From: Caprella mutica
Taxonomy: Eukaryota; Arthropoda; Malacostraca; Amphipoda; Caprellidae
DNA: 64,000 bases
NCBI GenBank assembly: GCA_947561585.1
Contig: CANNZV010002610.1
Span: 1 to 64,000, forward strand
Direction: 5' to 3'
Below are positions 49,268-61,298 of this stretch, in pieces. The notes below the pieces were generated by a model. The model did not search any database, had not been told where the DNA came from, and saw only the letters and a list, made by a program, of their open reading frames with translations. How positions within the stretch are numbered: position 1 is the stretch's first letter; every line of letters starts with the position of its first letter. Both the position numbers and the translations under genes were made by a program.

Positions 49268-51101
49268 GTAAGTTGCTAACTACATAAAATTATTTATGAG
49301 ATATTTATCTTAATTCATTTAAAATATTATGAATGTTTAATAGAGACTTAATTATGTTAGCTTGCCTAGTACTTTCATCTGTAATACCTACATAAGCTAC
49401 ATTATACTTAAATTCGAAACACCTGTGTGCAAGCTTGTTACTTTTGAAAAGAAAATACTTTTTTATATTTAAATATAACACATTATTTCTCTATTATATA
49501 TTATTAGCATATGTATCATTATCGTGTGCAGCGTAAGTTATTTTAATCTAATCAGTAATCGCTAGTAGTGAAGAACTGTCGAAGTGTGCATATTGATAAT
49601 AATTAACCACACTGATAGTCAATTAGGCATGTGGTATTTCCAAGCATTTGTTTATTTATTAATATGTCCACTGATTCTAAATCACACTCATTAGGGTAAG
49701 TTACGAATTATCGGCCAGTTTCACATCTTCGGTCTTATAAGAGAAAACGATAGAATAATTATTTGGGTAGGTATCCATGATACTTACTCGTTTTATTAAT
49801 TGGTATCCTTGATACCTGCAAGCATCATGGAAGCCAATTAAAATAATATTATATTGTTTTACCTACATGACCGAAGATGTGAAACCGATTGATAATTCGT
49901 AAGTTAGCCTAATTCAGTTAAGATGGCAATGGTGACTAGGTAGTTCTCATCTCCCCTCCATCCACATGTTGAATATGTCTCATATTGGTGTATTGATCCC
50001 CTGACACATTCTTTGAAGCCCAATCTGTTCCATTAAGTGCTTTGGGGTTTGTCCATCTCGTCCACTTTGATTGAATTCCAACTTTAGCGTCATTTGGAGA
50101 CTGGCTTGAAAGGTGTTCTGAACTTTATAGGCTCTTGAAAGCTAACGTGAGGTTATTTAGTGTCCGGTAGTACGTGGCCCGGTAATGCACCCCTATACGC
50201 TATTGTCAAACACCCTAACTGTGAGAAACAACTCTCGGTGGTATGTTCATTCAATTACTTTCTTCACTGTGTTGTTTGTTGCCTGAAGATGAGGCAGATT
50301 GTATGTATTTACATGAATCACTGACGAATGGCAACATTTCCTGCCACTTCATGAATTCTCAGAGCCTGTTAGTCCTATTTTTGGTTACTTGTTCATTTCT
50401 TGCAAGTGTTCAATTGGTCGTCCTTGTGCCTACAGTCAATCCTGTAAGCGTCAGTCTCCATGACCTACATGCATAGGCTGGACTCTGCATAACGTCTAAC
50501 CTCAATACCAAGCCTTAATATCTTTCATTCTATCCAATAATAGTCTCTATAAAGAACATTGAGCTGTGCAATAGAGTACTGCTATTAGAATAGCATATAG
50601 CGTTAGGCCCACTACTTCCGGTCACTAATAGTTTTATCATTTCGTCTCCTTGTGTTTCCACTCTAAATACAAACACCACCCATGAATGCGTAATTAGCGC
50701 CGCTGTATCACTCACTGTGTGCATCATTGGGTGTATTCACTTGCTAAGGATGCAGCTCTTTTTGCGCCTCACCCCCCCCCCCACAAAGCTAACAGGTCAC
50801 GGTGAAGTCTACGGACTCCACTATGCTGGTCTCGGAATGAGAGTGAGTCTGGCGCTCGCTCGCGTAACTGTTGACAAGGTCGTTTGTTTATGCGTAAGTA
50901 GTGGAGTGGCGGTAGCGTAAGTTCACACTCGGAGACAAGCTGATGGATTAATGCTATGCACTTTAGAGCCATTGCGTGTACTCGAGAGATTGCTTCGCTC
51001 ATACTTTGCTGCGTAATAACTATTATATTAATAATTAAGCAGTTTTAAAAATTGAGATAATATTTTAGTACTTGTATTTATGATATATTTTCTTGTTTCA
51101 G
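49268..51101 (+). other. Predicted first intron
   Basis: Runs from the GTAAGT donor at 49268 to the acceptor TTTTCTTGTTTCAG ending at 51101. It contains a family 1 MITE (49694-49909). A GC-richer patch (about 50690-50920) holds a C run and two further GTAAGT donors at 50894 and 50917 and could be an alternative first exon. Otherwise no gene. Confidence 0.5.
49694..49909. mobile_element. MITE family 1, 216-bp copy within the first intron
   Basis: Left end GGGTAAGTTACGAATTATCG, then GTTTCACATCTTCGGTC. The right end is the complement (CATGACCGAAGATGTGAAAC ... AATTCGTAAGTTAGCC). TA on both sides. The centre has GGTATCC/GGATACC palindromic blocks. Confidence 0.88.
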
Positions 51102-51109
51102 GCACATTT

Positions 51110-53272
51110 ATGGCCATAGACAGTGAGAATTGCCATTCTGGTGGCAGTGAATCCAGTCCATCCTCCCTCCACGGTCACATTAGGGACTGGTTAACTGAAG
51201 TGAACTCCTACTACCTCAAGTACCAGCAAAGTTCATCTGAAAGCAGTGAGAACTCTGCCCCCTCATCACCAGCAGACAGCACCTCCTCATCTGAAGCTGC
51301 TGCTCCCACCACCGACACAGAAATCATTGATTACCTCGATAAGTTGGAGCTGTTGAAACCTCCGACTTCCACCTCTGACATTCCCTCCGTTAAGCGAGGC
51401 CTAGAGCTTTCAAATGACAATGATAACAGAGACTCGGGACTGGATGAACTTGCCACCAATATGATTGCAACGCAAGCTGTTGATCCGTACGCTAGGGCAG
51501 CCAAAAGGCAGCGCCTGGCTCCCATACAGCCAGAGCTGCCTGTAAAAGCAGACGCTTCCAAAGACTCTTGTAGCTCCACTTCAAGTAGTAGTAGTTCTAG
51601 TTCCAGTAGTTCTGGTACTAGTAGTAGTAGCAGCAGCAGTGGTAGTTCTTCCGATTCAGAAGATGAAGAAAAGGAGCGAAAATGCAATAGTAAATATTAC
51701 GTTGGTGAGATGTCAGTAGAAATGCTAGAAGAGCTTTCACTAGAAAACCAATTGTCCCCCATCCGCAGTGAGGAAAATTATATGGATTGTCCATACAACG
51801 GTGAATCCGCCGCTAGTCCTCCTAGCCCCCCGAACAACGACAACCTGTTCCCCAATTCTGAAGAAGTTGAGACCAGAACTGGTATAAGTTTCGAGAAGAA
51901 TTCATCAAGTTCATCTAGCTACAGTAGTCGAAATCACAAGAATTTGAAACCGTGGCCTGCGGACGGGAACCTCAACTCCTTGTCTTACGTCGCTAGAAAC
52001 AAACAGCGCAACCACTTCATGCACATGTTTGAAAATGATCTCAAGAGAATAGATGACGTGGAGAGATGTCCTGGTAGATTCGTTCTGTTGAAGTAAGTAC
52101 ACAATCTAATTGCCATATCTATATTGTCTCTTTTTGATGTTTCTTGAAATATATAGAGTTTCTTCAACTAATGTTGTTGTTTTCTTCACAGGAATAGCGT
52201 CCATAGACTTCGCGATGACATTCGTGAAGATAAAAGGAGAAAAAGAGAGTTGGAGCAAAGGCTTCACCAGGCCACAGGAGGTGGCTCATCTTTTCTGGGA
52301 GCTCAGGCTGCCGCTGCCGCCAATTCGGCTTCTCCAAGCTCCTCCTTCTTCTCCAATGAGCAAGCTAGTGCCTCCATGTCCATGAACGGATACCACAGAA
52401 GTGGTCCTGGTTACGATAATTATCACATGACTCGGAATCAACCCTACTCTGGCTATAACTCTCCAACCACCACCTCCTATGGGAATACCTTCAATAACAG
52501 TGGTAATAACTCAAATGCTTTATATTGTAACTCTGCCCAGCAATACCATGCCTATAGTAACAATAGTAATTATTTAGTTCACAATATGTATAGTAATAGT
52601 AAACCAAATAGTGGTTATCACCAATATGGTATTCAACAAAGCTGTTACTATTATTACCCAGGTTATAGTAATAATTCAACGTCTGAAGGGTATCCATCAG
52701 CTGTGCAAAATACTCCAACGTACTCAGCGGCTTCAAGCAATAGCATGGACATTACTAGTTACCCTGTAGCTCAAGGTAACACTAGTAACACCGTGGAGAA
52801 GATTGCACCTAGTAATACCAGTGTTCAAAATAACTCTAATTTTGATATCAAAAGTAACTATGATTTTATCATAGACGAGATTGATAAACAAATCTACATG
52901 TCTTCTGGTAGTCAGAATAGTAATAACCCTGTCACCAGTAGTAATAGTAGTTCACCTGTTCCATTTAGTAGTAATAGTAGTAGTTGCAGTACCAGTAGCG
53001 GTTCTAGTTATTACCATTATGATGGCTATGGCACTTCATATTCTCCTCAAGATTCCTATAGTAACTATTACACTGCACCAACTAGTGATAGTGATGTCAA
53101 CCAAACTCAAAGCTTAGACCCACACCGAAATACTCCAGAAACTCACAACTTAGAGATACCTTCCAGTCAAACAGTTCAGACTAACCCTTGTGGTAGGTCC
53201 TCCATGCTATCTTCTCGGAATGGATTCGAAGGAGTGGTGTACAGTAGTTTGTTAGCTTCACTAGATTCTTAA
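51110..53272 (+). CDS. Unrecognised low-complexity, probably nuclear protein, two coding exons, 687 aa
   Basis: Exon 51110-52092 (donor AA/GTAAGT) joins exon 52192-53272 (acceptor TTTTCTTCACAG). Reading is kept through the junction, restoring one Lys codon. The ATG at 51110 is chosen because the in-frame ATG at 51080 lies upstream of the acceptor at 51101. Residues 1-40 include RDWLTEVNSYYLKYQ. Residues 73-83 (IDYLDKLELLK) look like a Leu-rich export signal. Residues 107-114 (RDSGLDEL) resemble a beta-TrCP degron. A basic KRQR is at 132-135. A Ser tract (154-181) leads into an acidic SDSEDEEKE. Residues 280-354 are the least repetitive and span the junction: aromatic/basic, with KRRKRELEQRL at about 342-352, a second nuclear signal or short helix. 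Residues 390-640 are rich in Asn, Tyr, Ser and Gln (prion-like). I know no family for it. The inducible-type promoter suggests an immediate-early regulator (inference). Confidence 0.85.
52093..52191 (+). other. 99-bp intron within the coding region
   Basis: Donor GTAAGT at 52093 and acceptor TTTTCTTCACAG ending at 52191. Removal joins two long frames without shift or stop. Read-through would meet a TAA at 52094-52096. Confidence 0.85.
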
Positions 53273-54040
53273 CACTACTAGAGGATTTTCTAGATAACGT
53301 GCCTCTGTGACACTCAGTACAATGTAGCTAGCACATATCTCTATATTTTTATACAGTACTTATTGTGCCTTCTAGCCTAGTATAAAGCAAGTACAAAGCT
53401 ACACGTTTATAATGCCAGATTTTACTTCAAATTAACGATCTCGCACATTGGCTTTTAATTGATCTCAAACATTACATGATCTCTGTTTAATAGCACACAC
53501 TGCAATAGTAACTCGTAAGTCTACACATTCGGTACCTTTTCCTAAATGACACTCTAGTTACTACCGAATTCTAGTATAAGGAATGTTGAAGTGCCAAAGC
53601 CATTTCTGTGATATCAATCAATATTATTAAATTAGTACTCCTAATTATATAGTGTTGGTGAAATTAGTGTAATATTTTGGTGAAATATTTTATTAGACGT
53701 CAATTCATTCCAACTCTTTGTTGAGTAATTTTTAATGAGATTTTACTAGTAGCTATTCCTGAATTGTTTCTTTTGTGGGGTTATTTGTAAGAAGTTTTTG
53801 GTAAATTATAGACAGTAACTATGTACCATTATTTTACTAAGTGCCAAAAGGTGCATAGGAAACTTAAATGACAATATTGTGGACAATAAGTGATATCTTT
53901 TATTTCCAACTGAAAATTAGACTTTTCCCCACTCAGGAAAGCTAGCAAATTGTATTTAGGTAAAAACAATTTATGTTTTGATTGTTTATAATCTTGTTAC
54001 TATTTATAATCATGGTAATAAAATGAGAAATGATTTTGTG
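53273..54040 (+). terminator. 3' UTR and poly(A) signal
   Basis: The stop codon TAA is at 53270-53272. AATAAA lies at 54017-54022, followed by a GT-rich stretch (GATTTTGTGTGTTTTATTC) as expected for a cleavage site near 54035-54045. This gives a 3' UTR of about 0.77 kb. Confidence 0.65.
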
Positions 54041-54889
54041 TGTTTTATTCTTACAAATACATGGTTGTGAACAAACAATTGATTGGATAAAAAAGAAGTT
54101 ACAATGTTGAGGGCTGAGTGGACACTGATAGTTGCACCAATCTGAAAAATGAGAACATTGAATTCATTAGTCTGTTCAATAGTTGGAAAGTAGGCATTAC
54201 AGGATTTACGCTCATCTCTAATAAATGAACCCATTTCATTTTTCTAGTGATATTCAAAGAATAACTGAGAATTAATTCAATTTACTACTAATTTATGGGA
54301 GCTATACTATTTATCTTGTAAAACTAGCTAAATATAGAGTATCAGCTGTAACCGATAGAGTACAAAGAATTAAAGAGACGACAACGTCAAACCTGATTAA
54401 ACGCATGAAAACCAATGAAATCAATTTTTTCATCAACTTGAAATGAGCATCAATAGCAATAATATTAATTCCAAACTTGAAATGAGCATGAAAACCAATG
54501 AAATTAATAGAAAACAATTTAATTCAAAACTTGTGATACACAATGAAAATCAATAGAATTAAATACAATATAATTCAAAATTTGAGATGTAGCATGAAAA
54601 CAAAATGAACAATTTTAATCACAGTTCATCAAACACAGGGCATGGATTATACTATTGAATACATGATTTTTTTTCATCAATATGTTGGAAGAATTCCCTC
54701 AATAGTGAGACTATCCTATATAATGAAATATGAACAGAATTAGTTTCTAAAGAAATGAAAAATAGGATAGAGTTCACTGTAAACATCCTTCGAAATAAAT
54801 TTATTATTTCAAACTCTCTCTCTAACTATTTACTATTGCTTAGTTTGACCAATAGTGGATTGGTTATTACTGGTGTTTGGTAGCTCTGT
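54041..54889. other. No gene seen; degenerate short repeats
   Basis: From about 54405 to 54610 loosely repeated pieces recur (AACCAATGAAATCAAT, CTTGAAATGAGCAT, AATTCAAAACTTG), probably a decayed tandem repeat. No coding frame. Confidence 0.5.
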
Positions 54890-54985
54890 ACTAGAAGTCA
54901 TTCTATCAGTTCTTAGTACTTCATTTCCTTCTGACGTCAATGATATGGCTTTTGCCGAAGCAGACGTTAAACTCCTACTAAACTA
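54890..54985 (-). repeat. Dispersed repeat family A, minus-strand copy
   Basis: On the minus strand: TAGTAGGAGTTTAACGTCTG, then CTTCGGCAAAAGCCATATCA and TTGACGTCAGAAGGAAATGA, matching the cores at 6777, 8108 and 24250. Confidence 0.65.
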
Positions 54986-56952
54986 ATCAGCATAGTGATA
55001 AAGTTCTAGTACCTAAAAATTTAAAAGAAGTTCTTAATAATATACAATTTAGATATAGCCATTATTCTATTATTTCATAGTTCAGAGCACCTTTAAATAA
55101 TAGTAATGCGTAATTAATTTCATAGTCTCTACAGCTAAATAATATCCTGACAAGTGATTTAACAGTCCATAGATAATAAGGCCCAACTAATTATTTGGTC
55201 ACTGCATCAATCAGAGTAAAAGATACAATCTAATTTTCCATCTGCAAGTTAAGACTAAAAGCTATTTTGGAAAGTGTAGTTTACTATGATCTGTACTTCC
55301 TCTTTCGATGAAAGTGTAGTTTCGATATATCTCCTAAAAAAAGAATAGTAGATATCTCCATACAGATGTTCAAAGTTACATATCTTTTTTAGAGAGTGTA
55401 GAATTTAAAGTTGAATTTTTAAGCACTTCATTGGTTCGTCAGTTATCAGTCATTGCTAAATCCTCTGTACAACAAGGGGTTTGTGATGATCTTGCAAACG
55501 GGATTCATTGACACGTTACGGGCCGTGGCCAGATGCCGAGGTTGTCACACACCGCCATATATTCTAGACCCTGTAGTACTGTACTGTGGTGTTTTGTCAC
55601 TTTGTATGCTCCATAGTGAACGACTCAAAGTGTGGTGCACATGTGTATCATTTGGCACGGATTGTCACAACAGCACTCTATATCGTCATACATAATATGG
55701 TAGTAGGTATTATAGTTACAGCTTTGTACCACCAGTGGTGCATATGGCGCTTAACCTATTAAGAAGCTTTTTCACAGGAAGTTTTCTGAACGATAGGTCT
55801 GTACTCTGTTCCTCCCTCTATAGTTCTCATAGTTTCCTATAGGTCTTCTGGGAGAGGAAGACATGCGACTTCAAAACATATTTTCAGCAGGTTATCCAGA
55901 AGCTAAACTATGATTTGTATAATGTAAATCCATAGTCAATTTTGATCTAATAATCAGTTTCTTATGTTAGAATATAATAAGCAGTTGCATTATATTTGTA
56001 ACGACAGAATGTAGTCATGGAAATGTACATAATTTTAGACTTTAGTAACGCATTCACAATACAATGGATAGGCTTTAGAAGTCTGAGTTTCATGGAAGCC
56101 AGCAGAATATGTGAATTATGCGTGACATGATATGCCTTTTGGGAATATTTCAGGGAGCAATCCTAATTCAGTAGAGAGAATGATGCCATTGGGTAGGTAG
56201 GTACGACCTGCCCTGTCTAAATAGCTTCTCTTGGTAGTTCATTTTTCGTACTGTTTAAGATATTCATCAATGACTTGTGTGGGAGTTTCTCTCTGAAATC
56301 ATATATTTAGTGCCCATATCACCGTATCTTGTATCGCCAATTCAAATTTTACTACGTGGGACCCTGTGTAGGTATAACGCGAGACTTGGACGTCTTTTTT
56401 GATTTGCCGAGTTAATATCAAATACCATTTCACAAGGTACGGGAATTATGTTATCTAATATGTCTAGCAAACTAATATCTCAAAATATAAGCAGTAATTC
56501 ACGCATTTCAATTTTTCATAAGATTAGTGTTCACTTATTTCTGTACTGGTATGATTTACTCCTGGAAGTCCCTTCACAAATTAAATATAAAAATAGTTTG
56601 AAAATGTCCATTTTTAGATGAAGAATTGAAAGGTGAATGACTTTGCTAGTTCTATTTAAAGTTTATCAATAACACATGCTCACAATATTTTTAAATTACA
56701 CATGTTCATGTCGGAGAGAACACACATGTGCAATAAATAGTTAGCAATGATTTTATTTATAACCAAGTTTAAAAATAGATTGGTTTAGAATGATTTCAAC
56801 AAAATAGTAGAAACTGTAACAATTCAAAATAATAAAAACTGTACCTAGCTAGCTACATCAAATAGTAGAAACTGTAGTTATATTAAAATATTTAATTCTA
56901 TCAATAGAACTTCTTAATTTCTGACACACTAATAATTGAATATAAACTGTAC
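54986..56952. other. No supported gene
   Basis: The frame at 55453-55695 is open for 80 codons but lacks motifs. A GTAGGTAGGTA run lies near 56192. Otherwise AT-rich. Confidence 0.5.
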
Positions 56953-57765
56953 AATCTGCACCCCAATGATTTCACTCCTGTACAATCAGCACCCAAATGA
57001 TTTCACTCCTGTACAATCTGCACCCAAATGATTTCACTCCTGTACAATCTGCACCCCAATGATTTCACTCCTGTACAATCTGCACCCCAATGATTTCACT
57101 CCTGTACAATCTGCACCCCAATGATTTCACTCCTGTACAATCAGCACCCCAATGATTTCACTCCTGTACAATCTGCACCCCAATGATTTCACAACTGTGC
57201 AATCTGCACCCCAATGATTTCACTCCTGTACAATCTGCACCCCAATGATTTCACTCCTGTACAATCTGCACCCCAATGTTTTCACTCCTGTACAATCTGC
57301 ACCCCAATGTTTTCACTCCTGTACAATCTGCACCCCAATGATTTCACTCCTGTACAATCAGCACCCCAATGATTTCACTCCTGTACAATCAGCACCCCAA
57401 TGATTTCACTCCTGTACAATCTGCACCCCAATGATTTCACTCCTGTACAATCTGCACCTCAATGATTTCACTCCTGTACAATCTGCACCTCAATGATTTC
57501 ACTCCTGTGCAATCTGCACCTCAATGATTTCACTCCTGTACAATCTGCACCCCAAATGATTTCACTCCTGTACAATCTGCACCCCAATGATTTCACTCCT
57601 GTACAATCTGCACCTCAATGATTTCACTCCTGTGCAATCTGCACCTCAATGATTTCACTCCTGTACAATCTGCACCCCAAATGATTTCACTCCTGTACAA
57701 TCTGCACCCCAATGATTTCACTCCTGTACAATCTGCACCCCAATGATTTCACTCCTGTACAATCC
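56953..57765. repeat. 31-bp satellite array, about 26 copies
   Basis: The unit consists of TGTACAATCTGCACCCCAAT and GATTTCACTCC. Variants include TCAGCACC, CACCTC, TGTGCAATC and ATGTTTTC. A block with CACCTC units followed by one CCCCAAAT unit occurs twice (about 57450-57560 and 57600-57690), a sign of segmental duplication in the array. Confidence 0.97.
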
Positions 57766-58734
57766 GCTCTCTAAACTGGACTGGGGTATTGCGGATTCTA
57801 CAGGTTACACTTAATTTCTTATATGCTTTTTTTAGGGTAGAGTTCATTTGATAAGTATAAGTATAACTTAAAATGTACTATGTATTTCTAGATATGGTCC
57901 AACACAATGCTGCCTATTAAATTAGTAACGAGTTAAATATCTTGTACCGTGATTTCAATAAAATTAGATATATTCCAGACTTACAATAGTTTAACAATCA
58001 ACTAACTTAGTTTAAGTTTCAAGGTGTTGCCAAATTTCCATAAGGAGCAGTAGCAAATTCTCGGTGAGGGGAAAATCAGGTAACTGCTAATCTTACAATT
58101 ACCAGAGTTGATAATCTTAAAATATGATGAAGGATTTTTCTTCAAAGGTATGAATTAAATGTCACTGTTTAGAGAGGAATCACAGGATTAGCAATGAATC
58201 AATGACTTATAAATTTTACCATTTAGTATTTACATTAATGATTACTCAATAAAATGAAAGCTAATGTGTTAAAAGAGTTCCAATGCAACATTACTGGCTT
58301 TATCATACAAGTTTCAGCCTAAATGTAATCACTACAAAGTAGCTACAAGTTAACGTATGAAATTATTAATAAATTAAAGATTTAATATGGTACTTGGTAT
58401 AAGATATCATTAGTTATCTTATACCAAGCCCAATGAACAAGTAATCAGGTATCGAGAATCGGGTTATTTGGATAGAATCGGAATCATTAAAATTTTTGGT
58501 ATTGTCCCATCACTACATTTAAGTATTGATAACTTATGTTTGAATGCCATTAATTTCATCGTTGTATGATTTATTATCACATGAATAGCATTTAGAGAAA
58601 ATAATTAGCTATATAAACATGGTGAAAAACTTCAGTATGAAAAAAATGCCTGTATCCTTTTATATTGGGTGGTATGCATAATAATATCTTATTTGTTGTT
58701 TCGGTAGACGGAATTATTTTACACGGACAAACAC
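57766..58734. other. No gene seen; contains a hairpin
   Basis: AT-rich spacer with a perfect 14-bp inverted repeat (CTTGGTATAAGATA, 58393-58406, and complement 58415-58428) around an 8-base loop. Confidence 0.6.
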
Positions 58735-59100
58735 TCAACAAATGAGCTCTACATGATTTGTAGCTCAGTGAGCTCTACTTGTACATGACTTGTGGCTCAG
58801 TGAGCTCTACTTGTACATGACTTGTGGCTCAGTGAGCTCTACTTGTACATGACTTGTGGCTCAGTGAGCTCTACTTGTACATGACTTGTGGCTCAGTGAG
58901 CTCTACTTGTACATGACTTGTGGCTCAGTGATCTCTACTTGTACATGACTAGTGGTTCATTGAGCTCTACTTGTACATGACTAGTGATTCAGTGAGCTCT
59001 ACTTGTACATGACTTGTGGCTCAGTAAGCTCTTCTTGTATCTCAGTGAGCTCTACTTGTATCTCACCTGAGTCCCAATGAGCTTTACTTGTAGTTCATGT
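58735..59100. repeat. 32-bp tandem repeat, about 10 copies
   Basis: The unit consists of GTGAGCTCTACTTGTACATG and ACTTGTGGCTCA, with GAGCTC (palindromic) in each. Copies decay and shorten at the right end. Confidence 0.95.
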
Positions 59101-59314
59101 GGTTGGCAGCATTAGGAGGTGTAAAGAGACTGGTGGCGTGTTTACTTGCAGCTCTTGAAGGAGAAAACCCTAACAACTTCTGGATATTCTGAAAAAAAAA
59201 ACACACACTATAATATAAAAAAGGAAAACAGAGAACTCACCGTCTTCAAAAGGTAATTGAAGATGAAATAATTATATAGCTAGTGTTAAGAAAAATCTCC
59301 ATTCAAAACAGGTA

Positions 59315-60952
59315 CAGTCGGGTCAAAAAATATTCGTACCGTACGATGAATGTAACATTTTCCTTTATAACTTCTAAAATATCAATTCCTGAATTCCAAA
59401 TTTTTGTACACTTTTAGATCTGACATCGATAATGCTACACAAAAAATTTCAAAGCAAATTTTTATCAATAACAAAAGTTACAGAGATTTAATTAGAAAAT
59501 GGGGGAGACAGAAAGTATTCATACGGCACGAAAAAATAACATATTTAATTGAAATTCAATATTTTAAAGACCCTATGAAGGCGATAGGGGTTATATTCAT
59601 GAACTACAGTGTAGTACCGAGCCTTTTTTTTGTATACAGTCATTGTTATTCTCCCATATGTTGCAACCGTTGGCTTTGTTTAATAATTTGTCTTTTTATG
59701 AATCTAAAATCATGCCAAAAGCTAAATAACACAGTATGGAGGTGAAGAAGATAGTCTTAGCGATGCACAATGATGGAAAGGGGTATGGCAAGATATCCAA
59801 GGAGCTAAAACTACCAAAATCCACGGTCCAATCCATTATTAAGAAGGTAAGGGATGTTGGTCACCTGGAGAATCTCCCTCGGAGTGGACGTCCGGTAAAG
59901 GTTTCTTCCACAGGTATCCGAAGAGTTGTTCGCGAGGTCAACAAGAACCCCCGTGTGACCAGGGATGAAGTTAGGTTAATCTTGGAACAAGTGTCAGTCG
60001 ATCAACTGTAAGTAACATTCTGCACAAGGATAACTTGAGAGTCTGCCGTCCTAGGAAAGCTCCTCTACTGCGTTCTATGCATTTGAAGGCTCGTGTCAAG
60101 TTTGCAAATGAATACTCCCCTAAAGAATCCACTTATTTGAACAGTGTTTTGTGGTCAGACGAGACGAAAATAGAGCTTTTCAGTCATTCTAGTTTTCAGT
60201 ATATTTGGAGAAAAAGAATGAAGCCTTTCAAAGCAAAGAATACCATCCCTACAGTGAAGCCTGTTGGAGGCTCACTGATGTTAAGGGGCTGCTTTTTGAC
60301 TAAAGGTGTTGGTGCGTTGGTTCGAGTGAATGGTATAATGAAGAAAGAGCATTATCGTGATATATTGGAGGAAAACCTGAAGCAGAGTGCGAGGAATCTT
60401 GGAATGGGACGTCGCTGGATCTTCCAACAGGACAATGATCCAAAGCACACCTCGAAATTTGTGTCCAAATGGTTAGCAGATGAACGTGTTAATGTCCTCC
60501 CATGGCCATCTCAATCACCAGAACTCAATCCCATCGAAAATATGTGGGCTGAATTGAAAAAAAGAGTAAGGAAAAGGCAACCAAGTAATCTGGCAGAACT
60601 TGAGATCATTACAAAAGAAGTATGGAGTAAAATAGACAAGGAAACCTGTCAGAAATATGTGGGAGACTATTCTGGACGCCTCCAGAAAGTTATCGAGAAC
60701 AGAGGATTCACAATTGACTATTAAAACAATATTATATACATTTTCTTGTTACAGTATGAATACTTTCTGTCCCCCCATTTTCTAATTAAATCTCTCTAAC
60801 TTTTGTTATTGATAAAAATTTGCTTTGAAATTTTTTGTGTATCATTATCGATGTCAGATCTAAAAGTGTGGAATTCAGGAATTGATATTTTAGAAGTTAT
60901 AAAGGAAAATGTTACATTCATCGTACGGTACGAATATTTTCTGACCCGAGTG
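59315..60952 (+). mobile_element. Tc1-like transposon, 1638 bp, IR/DR type
   Basis: TA flanks both ends (59313-59314, 60953-60954). Terminal inverted repeats are about 200 bp: left from CAGTCGGGTCAAAAAATATT (59315), right the complement, ending GACCCGAGTG at 60952. Each repeat has an outer and an inner copy of a similar motif (left outer GGTCAAAAAATATTCGTACC at 59321, inner AGACAGAAAGTATTCATACG at about 59507), the double transposase-site layout known from Sleeping Beauty-type Tc1 elements. The arms match closely, so the insertion seems fairly young. The transposase gene inside has a single frameshift. The open frames at 59404-59745 and 60803-60991 lie mostly in the terminal repeats and are not separate genes. 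Confidence 0.93.
59736..60724 (+). pseudogene. Tc1 family DD34E transposase with one frameshift
   Basis: The N-terminal part (59736-60011) begins MEVKKIVLAMHNDG and has a paired-type helix-turn-helix (YGKISKELKLPKSTVQSII) and a GRPVK linker. The frame is lost near 59965-59981. The following frame continues GTSVSRSTVSNILHKDNLR and runs open to a TAA at 60722-60724. The catalytic core is whole: first Asp in LWSDETKIE, second in FQQDNDPKHTS, Glu in NPIENMW, with 34 residues between second Asp and Glu (DD34E). Length is about 330 residues, as usual for Tc1 proteins. One indel is the only defect seen. It could also be a sequencing error, in which case the element would be autonomous. Confidence 0.92.
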
Positions 60953-60954
60953 TA

Positions 60955-61298
60955 TTCTTTTTTTAATGGTAAAATTTTGTTAAATAGATGAAGTGAAATT
61001 AGTTATGTTGCCCTGCTTTAATAATAATGAGAGTCTTCTGTTACCTTCCACTGAAACTAAACATCATTTACTAAGGAAGCAAGTTGCCTTATCTCTTTAA
61101 CTCCCTAAATCTAAACAGAGTGAAGTGACAGTGAACACTATGGAAGATTTCAGAGAAATTCATGTCCTCTCCTATAATTTGGAGAGGACAAGGCTTCAAA
61201 TTTTTCGGGTCTTTCTCAGAATAGCGGCGCAATATATTTAATAAGATATATAAATTAAATGAGTAGGTATCTTTGAAATTAATAAAATGAAAAAGAAG
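60955..61298. other. No gene seen
   Basis: AT-rich spacer. Confidence 0.5.

Noticed and set aside
51331..51687. 118-codon minus-strand frame
   Set aside because: It is the antisense of the Ser codon tract in the real gene (giving a Leu/Glu run).
52110..52385. 91-codon plus frame starting in the intron
   Set aside because: It runs through the 99-bp intron in another frame and is shadowed by the spliced frame.
52491..53117. Other frames across the second coding exon (52491-52736 minus, 52881-53117 plus)
   Set aside because: By-products of the AGT/AAT-rich codons of the Asn/Ser/Tyr region. The main frame is longer and spliced.
59404..59745. 113-codon frame before the transposase
   Set aside because: Its first part lies in the left terminal repeat of the Tc1 element, and it has no motif.
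60803..60991. 62-codon frame after the transposase
   Set aside because: It lies in the right terminal repeat and flank of the Tc1 element.
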